DNA from: Euzebya rosea
Lineage (GTDB): Bacteria > Actinomycetota > Nitriliruptoria > Euzebyales > Euzebyaceae
DNA length: 64,000 nt
Reading direction: 5' to 3'
NCBI RefSeq assembly: GCF_003073135.1
Contig: NZ_PGDQ01000004.1
Span: 174,363-238,362 of the forward strand
The notes beneath the pieces are model-generated. The model searched no databases and was not told the DNA's origin. It saw nothing but the letters and a program-made list of their open reading frames with translations. Below, piece by piece: positions 7,758 through 17,456 of the stretch; the first letter of the stretch is position 1; each line of letters begins with the position of its first letter. The translations under genes were made by a program, and so were the position numbers.

Positions 7758-7931
7758 CTCGTTCCGACTCTTGCACGCTGGGTGGCCCGCAAACGTCAGG
7801 ACCCGTCCGATCGTGACATTCCCTGCCGATCAGCAGGCATCCTGCGCGCCGACCGGGACGGCTCCGCCTTCGCGGCCCCGACCTTTCGTATCCTGCGCCC
7901 CAATCCAGCTTCCTTCCCCAGGGGGATCCCC

Positions 7932-10160
7932 GTGCGTCTCGTGACCCGTCCACTCGTCCTTCTGCTCGCGTTGCTGCTCGGCATCCCGTTCGCCGCCGCA
8001 CAGGAAGGAGGAGGAGAGGCGCCAGAGGACGCCGGGGACATCGTGATCGCCGGCCCCGACGGGGTACAGGCTGCCGCCCAGCTGAGCCAGGCAACCTCCA
8101 GCGAGGCGACGACCCGGGTGATGCTGGCCTCCGACGCGACCTTCGCCGACGCGCTCGCGTCGGCGATCCTCCAGCAGGACGGCCCCCTCCTGCTCGTCCC
8201 GCCGACCCTGCCCCTCCCGGGTGAGGTCATCGGCGAGCTCGAACGCCTCGCGCCCGCCGAGGTGACCCTGCTCGGCGGCGAGTCGGCCATCGGCCAGGAC
8301 GTGGAGGAGGAGCTGCAGCGCATCGGCTTCGCGACCAACCGCATCGCCGGCGCAACCCGATTCGAGACCGCCACGGCGATCGCCCGCACCCGCCCCAACG
8401 CCGTGACGGCGCTGCTGGTCCGCGCGTTCGACGCCGCCGGTGGTGACGGCACCGGCGCCTGGGCCGACAGCGTCGCCGCCGGCGCCCTGTCAACCCAGCT
8501 CGGCCTCCCCATCCTCCTGACCGCCAGCGACGAGCTCAGCGGCCCGACCGCGGACTACCTGAACAGCAGCGGCATCCAGACGGTGATCATCATCGGCGGG
8601 ACCAGCGCGGTGTCCACGGGCATCGAGCAGCAGCTGCGGGCGGCGGACTTCATCGTCAGCCGTGCCGCCGGGGAAACCCGGTTCGAGACCGCGCTCGACA
8701 TCGCTCGCGTCCGCCGCCTGGCCCCCAGCCGAGCCGTGCTGATCGACGGCGTCGGCGAGGACGGCTGGCAGGGTGGGCTGGCCGCGGCCCGCCACGCCGC
8801 GCTCGAGGGCGCCCCGATCCTTCCCGTGACCGACGAGGCGATCCCCGCCACGATCCAGGCCTACCTCGACCAGGTCCAGCCGTCCACGCTGACGTGCGTG
8901 GAGGTGCAGCTGGACCTCTGCCGCGGCGGTGGCGAGGGGGAGGGCGGCGGTTCGGCCGTCGTCACCTTCAACCCCCCGACCGGCTCGGCGATCCGTGCCG
9001 GTGAGCCGATCGTCGTCGGCGTCGACGACCCCGAACGTTCCCTGGACGGGACCGTGTCGGTGTCCTCCAACTGCACGGTCGTCGGTTTCCCGAGCCCCCC
9101 GCAGTTCGTGACCGAGGGCAGCGTGAACTTCGGCCTGACGGTGGCCCCGGAGGAACCGGGCGGCGATCAGCCCCGACCCAGCGGCGCCGTGCCGGTGCAG
9201 CCGAGCGCCGGGAACCCCCAGCCCCAGCCCGGTGCGACGGCCCAGCCCGTCGAGGAGAACGAGCCGACGCCGGTGGACTACCCGCTGTCCTGCGAGGTCA
9301 CGACGACCCTCGGGACCGCCGATGGCGGCGAGCAGGTCGACCGCAGCGTCTACACCGTCGTCGACCTCCGGCCGCGGATCCGCGTGTCCTCCTTCCCCCT
9401 CGTGGAAGGTGCCACCGTCGCCTTCACCGATGTCACCGGTGGCCCCGTCGACACGTGGTCGTGGGACTTCGCCGACGGGGGGACCAGCAGCGAGCAGCAT
9501 CCCGACCACGTCTTCGACGACATGGGGTGCTACCCCGTCGAGCTCGGGGTGACGTCCTCGCTGCAGCACTGGTTCGACGGCTCGAGGTTCGCCGAGACCG
9601 AGACGCGCCTGATCGGCATCGCACCCGCCGACGCCGACCTGGCCCACGTCGAGATGTACGTCGTCGAGGGCTTCGTCCCCGTCCCCGGTGCAGTGGTGCG
9701 CATGTTCGACCTCGACGGCAACGAGGTGGCCTCGGCCACCGCCGGCAGCGATGCCGTGGCGGTCTTCAACGACGGTGGTGCCTCGAGCCTCTCCGGCGTC
9801 GACTACGGGACGTACGTCTTCACCGTCGACGGTGAGGACGGGGTGACCGTGCAGACCGTGGCGCCCGGCCAGACGGTGTGTCCGGGCATCCAGATCGGCG
9901 AGATCGGCGACCTGACCGTCAACGCCCAGACCGACTCCGCCGACCCGGCCCCGATCCCCGGCGCCACCGTCGAGATCACGCGGGACGGCTTCACCTTCGG
10001 TGGCACGACCGACGACAACGGCAGCTTCACCCTGACCGACCTGCCGGTCGGCACCTACACCGTCGAGGTGCGCGCCCAGGGCTTCGTGACCGAGACCCTG
10101 ACCGCCCTCGTCGAAGCCGACGCAAGCACGACGCTCGAGGTGGCGATGACCCGCAACTGA
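7932..10160 (+). CDS. Secreted cell-wall-binding repeat protein with PKD and carboxypeptidase-regulatory-like domains
   Basis: 742 aa from GTG 7932, preceded by AGGGGGAT. A signal peptide (RLVTRPLVLLLALLLG...AAAQ) is followed by three cell-wall-binding type-2 units between residues about 30 and 300, marked by FADALASAILQ, LLGGESAIGQDVEEEL, RIAGATRFETATAIA, IIGGTSAVSTGIEQQL and RAAGETRFETALDIAR. Next come an acidic/Pro linker, a PKD domain (VDTWSWDFADGGTSSEQHP) and two CarboxypepD_reg-like beta sandwiches near the C-terminus (GATVEITRDG..., LPVGTYTVEVRAQGF). Predicted to sit on or outside the wall; substrate unknown. A TATCCT hexamer near 7889 may be its -10. Confidence 0.85.
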   Translation: MRLVTRPLVLLLALLLGIPFAAAQEGGGEAPEDAGDIVIAGPDGVQAAAQLSQATSSEATTRVMLASDATFADALASAILQQDGPLLLVPPTLPLPGEVIGELERLAPAEVTLLGGESAIGQDVEEELQRIGFATNRIAGATRFETATAIARTRPNAVTALLVRAFDAAGGDGTGAWADSVAAGALSTQLGLPILLTASDELSGPTADYLNSSGIQTVIIIGGTSAVSTGIEQQLRAADFIVSRAAGETRFETALDIARVRRLAPSRAVLIDGVGEDGWQGGLAAARHAALEGAPILPVTDEAIPATIQAYLDQVQPSTLTCVEVQLDLCRGGGEGEGGGSAVVTFNPPTGSAIRAGEPIVVGVDDPERSLDGTVSVSSNCTVVGFPSPPQFVTEGSVNFGLTVAPEEPGGDQPRPSGAVPVQPSAGNPQPQPGATAQPVEENEPTPVDYPLSCEVTTTLGTADGGEQVDRSVYTVVDLRPRIRVSSFPLVEGATVAFTDVTGGPVDTWSWDFADGGTSSEQHPDHVFDDMGCYPVELGVTSSLQHWFDGSRFAETETRLIGIAPADADLAHVEMYVVEGFVPVPGAVVRMFDLDGNEVASATAGSDAVAVFNDGGASSLSGVDYGTYVFTVDGEDGVTVQTVAPGQTVCPGIQIGEIGDLTVNAQTDSADPAPIPGATVEITRDGFTFGGTTDDNGSFTLTDLPVGTYTVEVRAQGFVTETLTALVEADASTTLEVAMTRN

Positions 10161-10186
10161 CCGGCACGGACTGCCCGGTCAGCGTT

Positions 10187-10209
10187 GCCCGGGCAGGCGT
10201 TGCCCGGGC
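10187..10209. terminator. Convergent hairpin between the wall protein and lipA
   Basis: GCCCGGGCA and TGCCCGGGC form a perfect 9-bp stem with a GGCGT loop. It lies in the 57-base gap between two converging genes, so it can act in both directions; no strong T-run on either side. It arises from a direct repeat of GCGTTGCCCGGGC. Confidence 0.55.
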
Positions 10210-10217
10210 GGTGGGCG

Positions 10218-11179
10218 TCAGGCGGTCGGACGGCTCCAGGCGCCGGCGTTGATCGCCTGGTCGCCGGCCATGAAGCTGGACCGCACCAGCGGGCCCGCCT
10301 CGACGTGGTCGAAGCCGAGCTCGCGGCCGTACTCGCGGTAGCGGTCGTACTCGTCGGGGGCGGCGTAGCGCTGCAGGGCGAGGTGCTTGTGGGTGGGCTG
10401 CAGGTACTGGCCGATGGTCAGGATCTGGCAGCCGGCGTCGGCGAGGTCACGCATGGCCTCGCGAACCTCCTCCTCCGTCTCACCCATGCCGAGGATGAGG
10501 TTGGACTTGCGGGCGATCTCCGGGGCCCAGTCACGGGTCCTGCGCAGGACGTCCAGCGACCCCTCGTAGGTGAACGCGGGGCGGGTGTGGCGGAAGACCC
10601 GGCGCACCGTCTCCAGGTTGTGGGCCAGGACCTCCGGACGGGCGGAGATGACCTCGCGGAGCGCCGCCTCGTCTCCCCGGAAGTCCGGGATCAGCAGCTC
10701 GACGCCGCACCCGGGCACCTGCTGGTGGATCTGGCGGGCGGTCTCGGCGTACAGCCACGCACCGCCGTCGGGCAGGTCGTCGCGGGCCACGCCGGTGACG
10801 ACCGCGAAGTGCAGCCCCATCTCGGCGACGGTCTCGGCCACCCGGCGGGGTTCGTCGCGGTCGTAGCCCTTGGGCTTGCCCGTCGCGATCTGGCAGAAGC
10901 CGCAGCGGCGGGTGCAGTCCTCACCACCGATGAGGAACGACGCCTCGCGCTGCTCCCAGCACTGGTGGATGTTGGGGCAGGCCGCTTCCTCGCAGACGGT
11001 GTTCAGGGACGCGCCCCGCATCGTCTTCTTCAGCTCCCGGTAGTTGGGGCCGGCGAGGGGGATGTGGCGCTTCATCCACTCGGGCTTGCGCTGGGCCACG
11101 GACGGCGCGCCGACGATCGTCAGCCGTCGCGCATCGGCCGGGATGGATGTGGCGGACTGGGGCGAGGTGTCGATGGTGC

Positions 11180-11183
<4 letters not shown>
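10218..11183 (-). CDS. lipA: Lipoyl synthase
   Basis: 321 aa. A radical-SAM enzyme that inserts two sulfurs into the octanoyl group on lipoyl domains. Both Fe-S sites are present: the auxiliary cluster cysteines C64, C69 and C75 ([12 protein letters not shown]) and the SAM cluster C90, C94, C97 (CTRRCGFC). The C-terminal [10 protein letters not shown] motif supplies the conserved serine ligand. Starts with GTG 11183, which overlaps the lipB stop (GTGA), so lipB-lipA form one operon. Its targets include the E2 protein encoded at 13021-14760 and the glycine-cleavage H protein, not in the window. Confidence 0.97.
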
Positions 11184-11887
<704 letters not shown>

Positions 11888-12066
11888 GATGCCCGGGTCC
11901 GCAACCGCCCCGGATCCCGCAGGAACACGCGGCCCTTGGTCAATCGGAGGCATCGCCGGATGGTCCGGGATGACTACGTACGCTGCGCGGCGGATGCGTC
12001 GGATCCCCCGAAAGCTCAACCCTGCGGCGGATGGTTGGATGCGTGGCACGGCCGCACGGTTGTTCC

Positions 12067-12906
12067 ATGCCCACGACGAGCCCCGCGCCGACCGCCGCCC
12101 ACGACGAGCTGATCACGACCTACCTGCCCCTCGTCGGGTACGCGGTCAACAGCCTGGCGTCCCGGATTCCCCGGCACGTGCCGCGCGAGGACCTGATGTC
12201 GGCCGGCATGCTGGGGCTGACCCAGGCGGCGCAGGCCTACGACGCCTCGACCGGTGTGCCCTTCGACCGCTTCGCCCGCGTCCGCATCAAGGGTGCCCTG
12301 CTGGACGAGCTGCGCTCCCGGGACTGGGCGTCCCGTTCCGTGCGTCGCAACGCCCGACGGATGCAGGCTGCCAAGGACGTCGTCATCGCCCGCGAGGGTC
12401 GTGCGCCGAGCCTGGAGGAGACCGCCGCGGAGATGGGCGTCAGCATGGACGAGGCACGCCGCCTGGTCGACGACGTGCATCGCGGGACCGTCCTCAACTA
12501 CGAGTCGTTGACCGTCGACGGCGTCGACGAGGTCCTGCCGGCCCACGAGGCCACCCCTGAGCACCAGGTGCTCGACCGCGAGCGCCAGGCGATCCTCCTC
12601 GACGCGATCGCCGAGCTGCCGGACCGCCTCCAGACCGTCATCAACGCCTACTTCTTCGAGGAGCGGCCCATGGCCGACATCGCCGACGATCTGGGCGTGA
12701 CGGAGTCGCGGATCAGCCAGATGCGTGGCGAGGCCTTCGAGATGATCCGGGTCGCCATGACCATGACGCTGGACAGCACCCCCGCCCCGGAGGAGGACCG
12801 CCCCAACGGTCGCGCCGCCCGCCGTCGCGCCGGCTACTACGCCGCGGTCGCCACCGCCTCGACCGTCGGCCAGCGGCTGGACCGCGTGCCGGCCATGGCC
12901 GCCTAG
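12067..12906 (+). CDS. Sigma factor, FliA/WhiG type
   Basis: 279 aa. Region 2 starts at LITTYLPLVGYAVNSLASRIP and continues EDLMSAGMLGLTQAAQAYD, PFDRFARVRIKGALLDELR and DWASRSVRRNARR, the SIG-FliA pattern. Region 3 is GRAPSLEETAAEMGVSMDEA. Region 4 is LPDRLQTVINAYFFEERPM...DDLGVTESRISQMRGEA. A C-terminal tail of about 40 residues is atypical. The family directs flagellar/chemotaxis (FliA) or developmental (WhiG) genes; a chemoreceptor at 29.7 kb makes a motility role attractive but unproven. ATG 12067 was chosen because the family N-terminus begins near there; no clear ribosome site. Confidence 0.88.
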   Translation: MPTTSPAPTAAHDELITTYLPLVGYAVNSLASRIPRHVPREDLMSAGMLGLTQAAQAYDASTGVPFDRFARVRIKGALLDELRSRDWASRSVRRNARRMQAAKDVVIAREGRAPSLEETAAEMGVSMDEARRLVDDVHRGTVLNYESLTVDGVDEVLPAHEATPEHQVLDRERQAILLDAIAELPDRLQTVINAYFFEERPMADIADDLGVTESRISQMRGEAFEMIRVAMTMTLDSTPAPEEDRPNGRAARRRAGYYAAVATASTVGQRLDRVPAMAA

Positions 12907-12952
12907 ACCCACCCACCCGCGGCCCACTGGGCCGGGACCAGACCCCCCGACG

Positions 12953-12984
12953 CGACGCCGCCCCCTGCGAGGGGGGCGGCGTCG
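12953..12984 (+). terminator. 13-bp hairpin after the sigma gene
   Basis: CGACGCCGCCCCC and GGGGGCGGCGTCG pair perfectly around a six-base loop, 47 bases past the sigma stop and just ahead of the end of the converging E2 gene. Very stable; serves either strand. Confidence 0.7.
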
Positions 12985-13020
12985 TGATGTGTGCGGCGTG
13001 GTGGTCGGAGGGCGCCCGAG

Positions 13021-14760
13021 CTACCCGCCGATCTCCTGCGTCCAGTCGGTCTCCTCGAGGACCCGCTTGACGTCGGTGACGAAGCGTGCGGCGTCGGCAC
13101 CGTCGAGCAGGCGGTGGTCGTAGGTCAGCGACATGTACATCATCTGCCGGATGCCGATGGACTCGGTGCCGTCGGGACCGGTGACGACGGCCGGGCGCTT
13201 GGCGATGGCGCCGACACCCAGGATCGCGACCTCGGGGTAGTTCAGGATCGGTGTGTCGATCAGCACCCCACGGCTGCCCGTGTTGGTCAGCGTGAACGTG
13301 CCGCCCTCGATGTCGGCGAAGTCGATCCGCTTGCCGTTCTCGCCACGCGCCTTCTGCGCCGCCTCGTTGATGCCGCGGGCGAGGCCGGCCACGGTGAGGG
13401 AGTCGGCACCCTTGACGTTGGGGACCAGCAGGCCCTTGGGGGTGTCCACGGCGATGCCGAGGTTCACGTAGTCCCGCAGGTACAGCTTGCCGTTGTCCCA
13501 GTCGGCGTAGGCGTTGACCATCGGGTGGTCACGGACGGCGATGATGGCCGCGCGGGCAACCATGGCGAACGGCGACAGCGACACGCCCTCGCGGGCCCTG
13601 AAGCCGTCCTTCGCCTTGGCACGGGCGTTCATCAGCGCGGTGACGTCGGCTTCCTGGACCGTGGTCAGCTGCGCTGCCTTGGCCTGGGACTCCAGCATCT
13701 TCTCCGCGATCCGCTGGCGGATGCGCGACAGGTCCTCGACGCGCTCGCGTTCGCCGGCGGCCCGAGCGGGCTGGGTCGGGGCGGGGGCGGGCTTGGACGC
13801 CGGGGCGCTGGGCGCGGGCTCGGGGGCGCTGGCCGCCGGTGCGGGGCTGCTCGCCGCCTGGGGTGCCGATCCGCCGCCGGAGCCGATGGCCGCCTCCACG
13901 TCCTCGCGGGTCACGCGGCCGCCCTGGCCGGAACCGCTGAGGGAGGACAGGTCGACGTCGTTGTCGGCGGCGAGGCGACGCACCAGCGGCGAGGCGAGCG
14001 TGTCCGGACCGGCGGGTGTGCCGCTGTTGCTGGACGGGGCGGCCGCAGCCGGCTCGCTGGAGGAGGACTCGGTGCTGGCCGGCGCGGACTGCGCGGGCTC
14101 AGCGGACGCGCTGCTGCCGCCGCCGCTGCCACCCAGGCGGGCCACGACGGTGCCGACGTCCACGGTCTCGTCGACGTCCACCAGGATCTCGGTGATGGTG
14201 CCGGCCGCAGGGGAGGGGACCTCGGTGTCGATCTTGTCGCTGGACAGCTCGAACAGCGGCTGGTCGACCTCGACGGTGTCGCCGACGGACACGAGCCAGC
14301 CGGTGATGGTGCCCTCGGTCACGGACTCGCCGAGCTCGGGCAGGATGACGTCGGTCGCCGGGCCGGCGTCGCTGGCGGCGTCGGACGCACGGGCGCCTGC
14401 GTCGCCCTCCGCGACGGGCTCCGGCTCCTGTGCGGGGGCCTCGGCCTCGGGCTCCGGTTCGGGTTCGGCCTGCGCGGCCGGCGCGTCGTCCCCAGAACCT
14501 GCGCCGCCGCCTGCGGCTTCGCTCTCCTCACCGATGCGGGCCACGACCGTGCCGACCTCGACGGTTTCGTCGACCTCGACCAGGATCTCGGTCACGGTGC
14601 CCGCCGTGGGGGAGGGGACCTCGGTGTCGATCTTGTCGCTGGACAGCTCGAACAGCGGCTGGTCCGCCTCGACGGTGTCGCCGACCGACACCAGCCACGC
14701 CGTGATCGTGCCTTCGGTGACGGACTCTCCGAGCTGCGGCAGCTCGACATCAGTGGCCAT
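13021..14760 (-). CDS. sucB: 2-oxoacid dehydrogenase E2 (dihydrolipoyl acyltransferase, SucB-like)
   Basis: 579 aa. Two lipoyl domains (1-77 and about 137-212), each with the lipoyl lysine in LFELSSDKIDTEVPSP, are joined by Ala/Pro/Glu linkers. A peripheral-subunit-binding domain follows (SPLVRRLAADNDVDLSSL...GQGGRVTREDV), then the catalytic domain ending with the DHRLLDGADAARFV active-site histidine. The double-lipoyl layout and GESVTEGT start are typical of actinobacterial SucB; a branched-chain E2 is the alternative. ATG 14760 has GAGAGG upstream and a CATACT -10-like box near 14800. No E1 is next to it; lpd lies 70 bases upstream on the same strand. Confidence 0.9.
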   Translation of the reverse strand: MATDVELPQLGESVTEGTITAWLVSVGDTVEADQPLFELSSDKIDTEVPSPTAGTVTEILVEVDETVEVGTVVARIGEESEAAGGGAGSGDDAPAAQAEPEPEPEAEAPAQEPEPVAEGDAGARASDAASDAGPATDVILPELGESVTEGTITGWLVSVGDTVEVDQPLFELSSDKIDTEVPSPAAGTITEILVDVDETVDVGTVVARLGGSGGGSSASAEPAQSAPASTESSSSEPAAAAPSSNSGTPAGPDTLASPLVRRLAADNDVDLSSLSGSGQGGRVTREDVEAAIGSGGGSAPQAASSPAPAASAPEPAPSAPASKPAPAPTQPARAAGERERVEDLSRIRQRIAEKMLESQAKAAQLTTVQEADVTALMNARAKAKDGFRAREGVSLSPFAMVARAAIIAVRDHPMVNAYADWDNGKLYLRDYVNLGIAVDTPKGLLVPNVKGADSLTVAGLARGINEAAQKARGENGKRIDFADIEGGTFTLTNTGSRGVLIDTPILNYPEVAILGVGAIAKRPAVVTGPDGTESIGIRQMMYMSLTYDHRLLDGADAARFVTDVKRVLEETDWTQEIGG

Positions 14761-14830
14761 CGTGTGTGCCTCTCAGTTCTTCGGTGGGGATGTGCTGGAG
14801 TATGGGGTGTGGCGTGGAGACGTGGGTGGC

Positions 14831-16231
14831 TCAGCCGTGAAGGGCCCGGCCGGCGAGCGCCATGTGGGCTTCGCCAACGGCCTCCGACAGCGTGGGGTGC
14901 GGGTGGATGAACTCGGCGACGTCGGTCGGCAGGGCCTCCCAGTTGTAGATCATCTGCCCCTCGGCGATCAGGTCGGTGGCGTGGGGGCCGACGATGTGGA
15001 CGCCGAGCACCTTCCCGCCACCCTTGGCGGCGAGCACCTTCACGTGTCCGGAGCCACCCTGCATCATCGCGCGCGCGTTGTGGCTGAAGGGGAACTTCTT
15101 GGCGTCGAACTCGATGCCCTCCTCCTTCAGCTCCTGCTCGGTGTAGCCGACCGCGCCGATCTCGGGCGTGCAGTAGTAGACCTTGGGCACGCCGCGATAG
15201 TCGATGGGCGTGACCGGTTCGCCGGCGACCTGGTTGGCGACGAGCATCCCCTCCATGAAGCTGGCGTGGGCCAGGCCCAGGGTCGGGATGACGTCACCGA
15301 TGGCGTACACGACGCCACCGTCACCGAAGGTCACGCCGGTCCGGCAGTACTCGTCGACGGTGATGAACCCACGGTCGAGGGTGACGCCGGTCGCCTCGAT
15401 GTTCATGCCGTCGGTCACGGGGCCACGGCCGATGGCGAGCATCAGCAGGTCACCCTCGACGGTCTTGCCGGACTTGGTGGTCACCGTCACGGTGCCGTCG
15501 CCCTTCTCGACCTTCTCCACGAACTCGCCGGTCATCGCCGTGATGCCGTTCTTCTTCAGCTCGCGCTTGAGGGTCTTCTGGGTGTCGATGTCCTCCAGCG
15601 GCACGACGGCGTCCATCGCCTCGATGATGGTCACCTCGTCGGCGCCGTAGCCGTTCCAGACGGTGGCGAACTCCACGCCGACCGCCGAGGCCCCGAGGAC
15701 GATCGGACGCGAGGGGACGCGCTCCATGTACATCGCCTCGTCGGAGGTGATGACCAGCTCGCCGTCGACCTCGGCGAAGGGGAGGGTCTTGGGACGCGAT
15801 CCCGTGGCCAGGACGAAGGCCTTGGTGGCCTCGACGTCCACCGATCCGCCGTCGGTCTCCACGCTGATCGTGTTGGGGCCGGTCAGGGTGCCGTGCCCGT
15901 TGAAGGTGGTGACGCCACGCCCCTTGAGGGTGGCCTGCAGCCCCTTCCAGTTGGCGTCGACGATGCCGTTCTTGTAGCCGATGACCTTGTCGATGTCGAC
16001 GCCGTCGAAGGCGGACTTCACACCCAGGTCCGGGCCGTGCTTGGCGTGCTCGGCGACCTCCGCGGCATGCAGGAACGCCTTGGTCGGGATGCAGCCCCAG
16101 TGCAGGCACGTCCCGCCGACCTTGGCCTTCTCCACCAGGGCAACCGACAGGCCCAGGCCCGCCGCCCGCAGGGCGCAGGAGTAGCCGCCGGTGCCGCCGC
16201 CGAGGACGACTACGTCAAACGTTTCAGCCAT
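14831..16231 (-). CDS. lpd: Dihydrolipoyl dehydrogenase (E3)
   Basis: 466 aa FAD flavoprotein reoxidising dihydrolipoamide with NAD. The N-terminal FAD site is VVLGGGTGGYSCALRAAGLG. The redox disulfide is GGTCLHWGCIPTKAF. The NAD fold is RPIVLGASAVGVEFATVWNGYG, the second FAD contact is GVVYAIGDVIPTLGLAHASF, and the C-terminal His-Glu dyad is IHPHPTLSEAVGEAH. All catalytic residues are intact. ATG 16231 faces the divergent gcvT start 106 bases away. It probably serves the E2 encoded just downstream and the glycine cleavage system, whose T protein is the divergent neighbour. Confidence 0.96.
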   Translation of the reverse strand: MAETFDVVVLGGGTGGYSCALRAAGLGLSVALVEKAKVGGTCLHWGCIPTKAFLHAAEVAEHAKHGPDLGVKSAFDGVDIDKVIGYKNGIVDANWKGLQATLKGRGVTTFNGHGTLTGPNTISVETDGGSVDVEATKAFVLATGSRPKTLPFAEVDGELVITSDEAMYMERVPSRPIVLGASAVGVEFATVWNGYGADEVTIIEAMDAVVPLEDIDTQKTLKRELKKNGITAMTGEFVEKVEKGDGTVTVTTKSGKTVEGDLLMLAIGRGPVTDGMNIEATGVTLDRGFITVDEYCRTGVTFGDGGVVYAIGDVIPTLGLAHASFMEGMLVANQVAGEPVTPIDYRGVPKVYYCTPEIGAVGYTEQELKEEGIEFDAKKFPFSHNARAMMQGGSGHVKVLAAKGGGKVLGVHIVGPHATDLIAEGQMIYNWEALPTDVAEFIHPHPTLSEAVGEAHMALAGRALHG

Positions 16232-16323
16232 GAGAGGAACCGCTCACTTCGTGGGAGATGCAGACAGGAGGTCGACCGCGACCCGCGCGGTCGGGGCGGA
16301 TCGTAGCGGTCGTCGGCCAGCGG

Positions 16324-16329
16324 TACAGT
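16324..16329 (+). promoter_or_regulatory. -10 box for leaderless gcvT mRNA
   Basis: TACAGT ends eight bases before ATG 16338, and no Shine-Dalgarno sequence intervenes. Transcription starting about 7-8 bases past the hexamer would begin at the start codon itself. Confidence 0.6.
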
Positions 16330-16337
16330 CCCGCCTG

Positions 16338-17456
16338 ATGACGACCGATACCCCCACCGACGTCCAGACCCCCCTGCGCCGCTCGCCGCTGCACGACCGC
16401 CATGTCGCCGCCGGCGCACGCATGGCGGAGTTCGCCGGCTGGGAGATGCCGATCGACTACGGCTCGGTGGTCGCCGAGCACGAGGCCGTTCGGGGGGCGG
16501 GCGGCATGTTCGACCTGACCCACCTCGGCACGGTGGCCGTCACCGGTCCCGGTGCCGAGCAGGTGATCCAGCGGTCCTTCACCAACGACGTGACGGCCCT
16601 GGAACCCGGCCGGTCCCACTACACCCTCTGCCTCGATGCGGACGCGGGGATCATCGACGACCTGCTGGTGTACCGCCTCGAGGACTGGTTCCTCGTCGTC
16701 CCCAACGCCGCCAACACCGCCGCCGTGACCGCCCGCCTGCTGGACCAGTCGAGGGTCCACGACGACGACGTCACGATCACGGTCGCCTCGTTGGCCTGTG
16801 TCGCGGTCCAGGGGCCGAACGCCGTGGCCATGCTGGCGGCCGCCATGCCGGCCGCGTTCGGTGAAGGGGCCCCCGCCCCCGGCGACCTGGCCTACCTGGA
16901 CTGCGTGTCCCTCGGTGAGGCGCAGGTCCTGTCGCGGTCCGGTTACACCGGCGAGGTCGGCTTCGAGGTGTTCTGCACCGGTGACCGGGCTGGGCTGCTG
17001 TGGGACGCGCTGGCCAACGGCGGGGTCACCCCCGCCGGGCTCGGCTGCCGTGACACCCTTCGCCTGGAGATGGGGTACCCCCTGCACGGCAACGACATCT
17101 CCACCGACCACACCCCCGTCGAGGCCCGGCTGAACTGGGCGGTCAAGCCCGGGACGGGCTTCGTCGGCGAGGACGCCTACGTGGCCGCCAAGGCGGCCGG
17201 TGCGACGCAGCGCCTGATGGGGTTGGTCGCCGAAGGACGTCGTCCCCCTCGCGCCGGTGACGCTGTGATGCTGGACGGCCAGCAGGTCGGCACCATGACC
17301 TCCGGCAGCTTCTCGCCAGTGAAGAAGGTCGGCATCGGCATGGCCTACCTCGACATCGACCTCGAACCCGGCACCGCGGTGGAGGTCGACGTGCGCGGCC
17401 GACCGGTTGCCGCCGAGGTCGTCCGGCCCCCGTTCGTGGAGGCACGCACCAAGTGA
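16338..17456 (+). CDS. gcvT: Glycine cleavage system T protein (aminomethyltransferase)
   Basis: 372 aa. Transfers the methylene group from the lipoyl-bound aminomethyl of H protein to tetrahydrofolate. Family landmarks: SPLHDRHVAAGARMAEFAGWEMP, MFDLTHLGTVAVTGP, LCLDADAGIIDDLLVYRL, SRSGYTGEVGFEVFC, GLGCRDTLRLEMGYPLHGNDI and the C-terminal RPPRAGDAVM...SGSFSP. The Asp of the catalytic site is in NDVTAL. ATG 16338 is chosen for homology and for the leaderless -10 at 16324. The GTG of the next gene overlaps its TGA. Confidence 0.95.
   Translation: MTTDTPTDVQTPLRRSPLHDRHVAAGARMAEFAGWEMPIDYGSVVAEHEAVRGAGGMFDLTHLGTVAVTGPGAEQVIQRSFTNDVTALEPGRSHYTLCLDADAGIIDDLLVYRLEDWFLVVPNAANTAAVTARLLDQSRVHDDDVTITVASLACVAVQGPNAVAMLAAAMPAAFGEGAPAPGDLAYLDCVSLGEAQVLSRSGYTGEVGFEVFCTGDRAGLLWDALANGGVTPAGLGCRDTLRLEMGYPLHGNDISTDHTPVEARLNWAVKPGTGFVGEDAYVAAKAAGATQRLMGLVAEGRRPPRAGDAVMLDGQQVGTMTSGSFSPVKKVGIGMAYLDIDLEPGTAVEVDVRGRPVAAEVVRPPFVEARTK

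Noticed and set aside
6645-7931. Upstream extension of the wall-protein frame
   Set aside because: It runs antisense through the MscS gene; the signal peptide and AGGGGGAT place the start at 7932.
16232-16337. Glycine riboswitch before gcvT
   Set aside because: Only 106 bases separate lpd and gcvT and the gcvT message appears leaderless, leaving no room for an aptamer.
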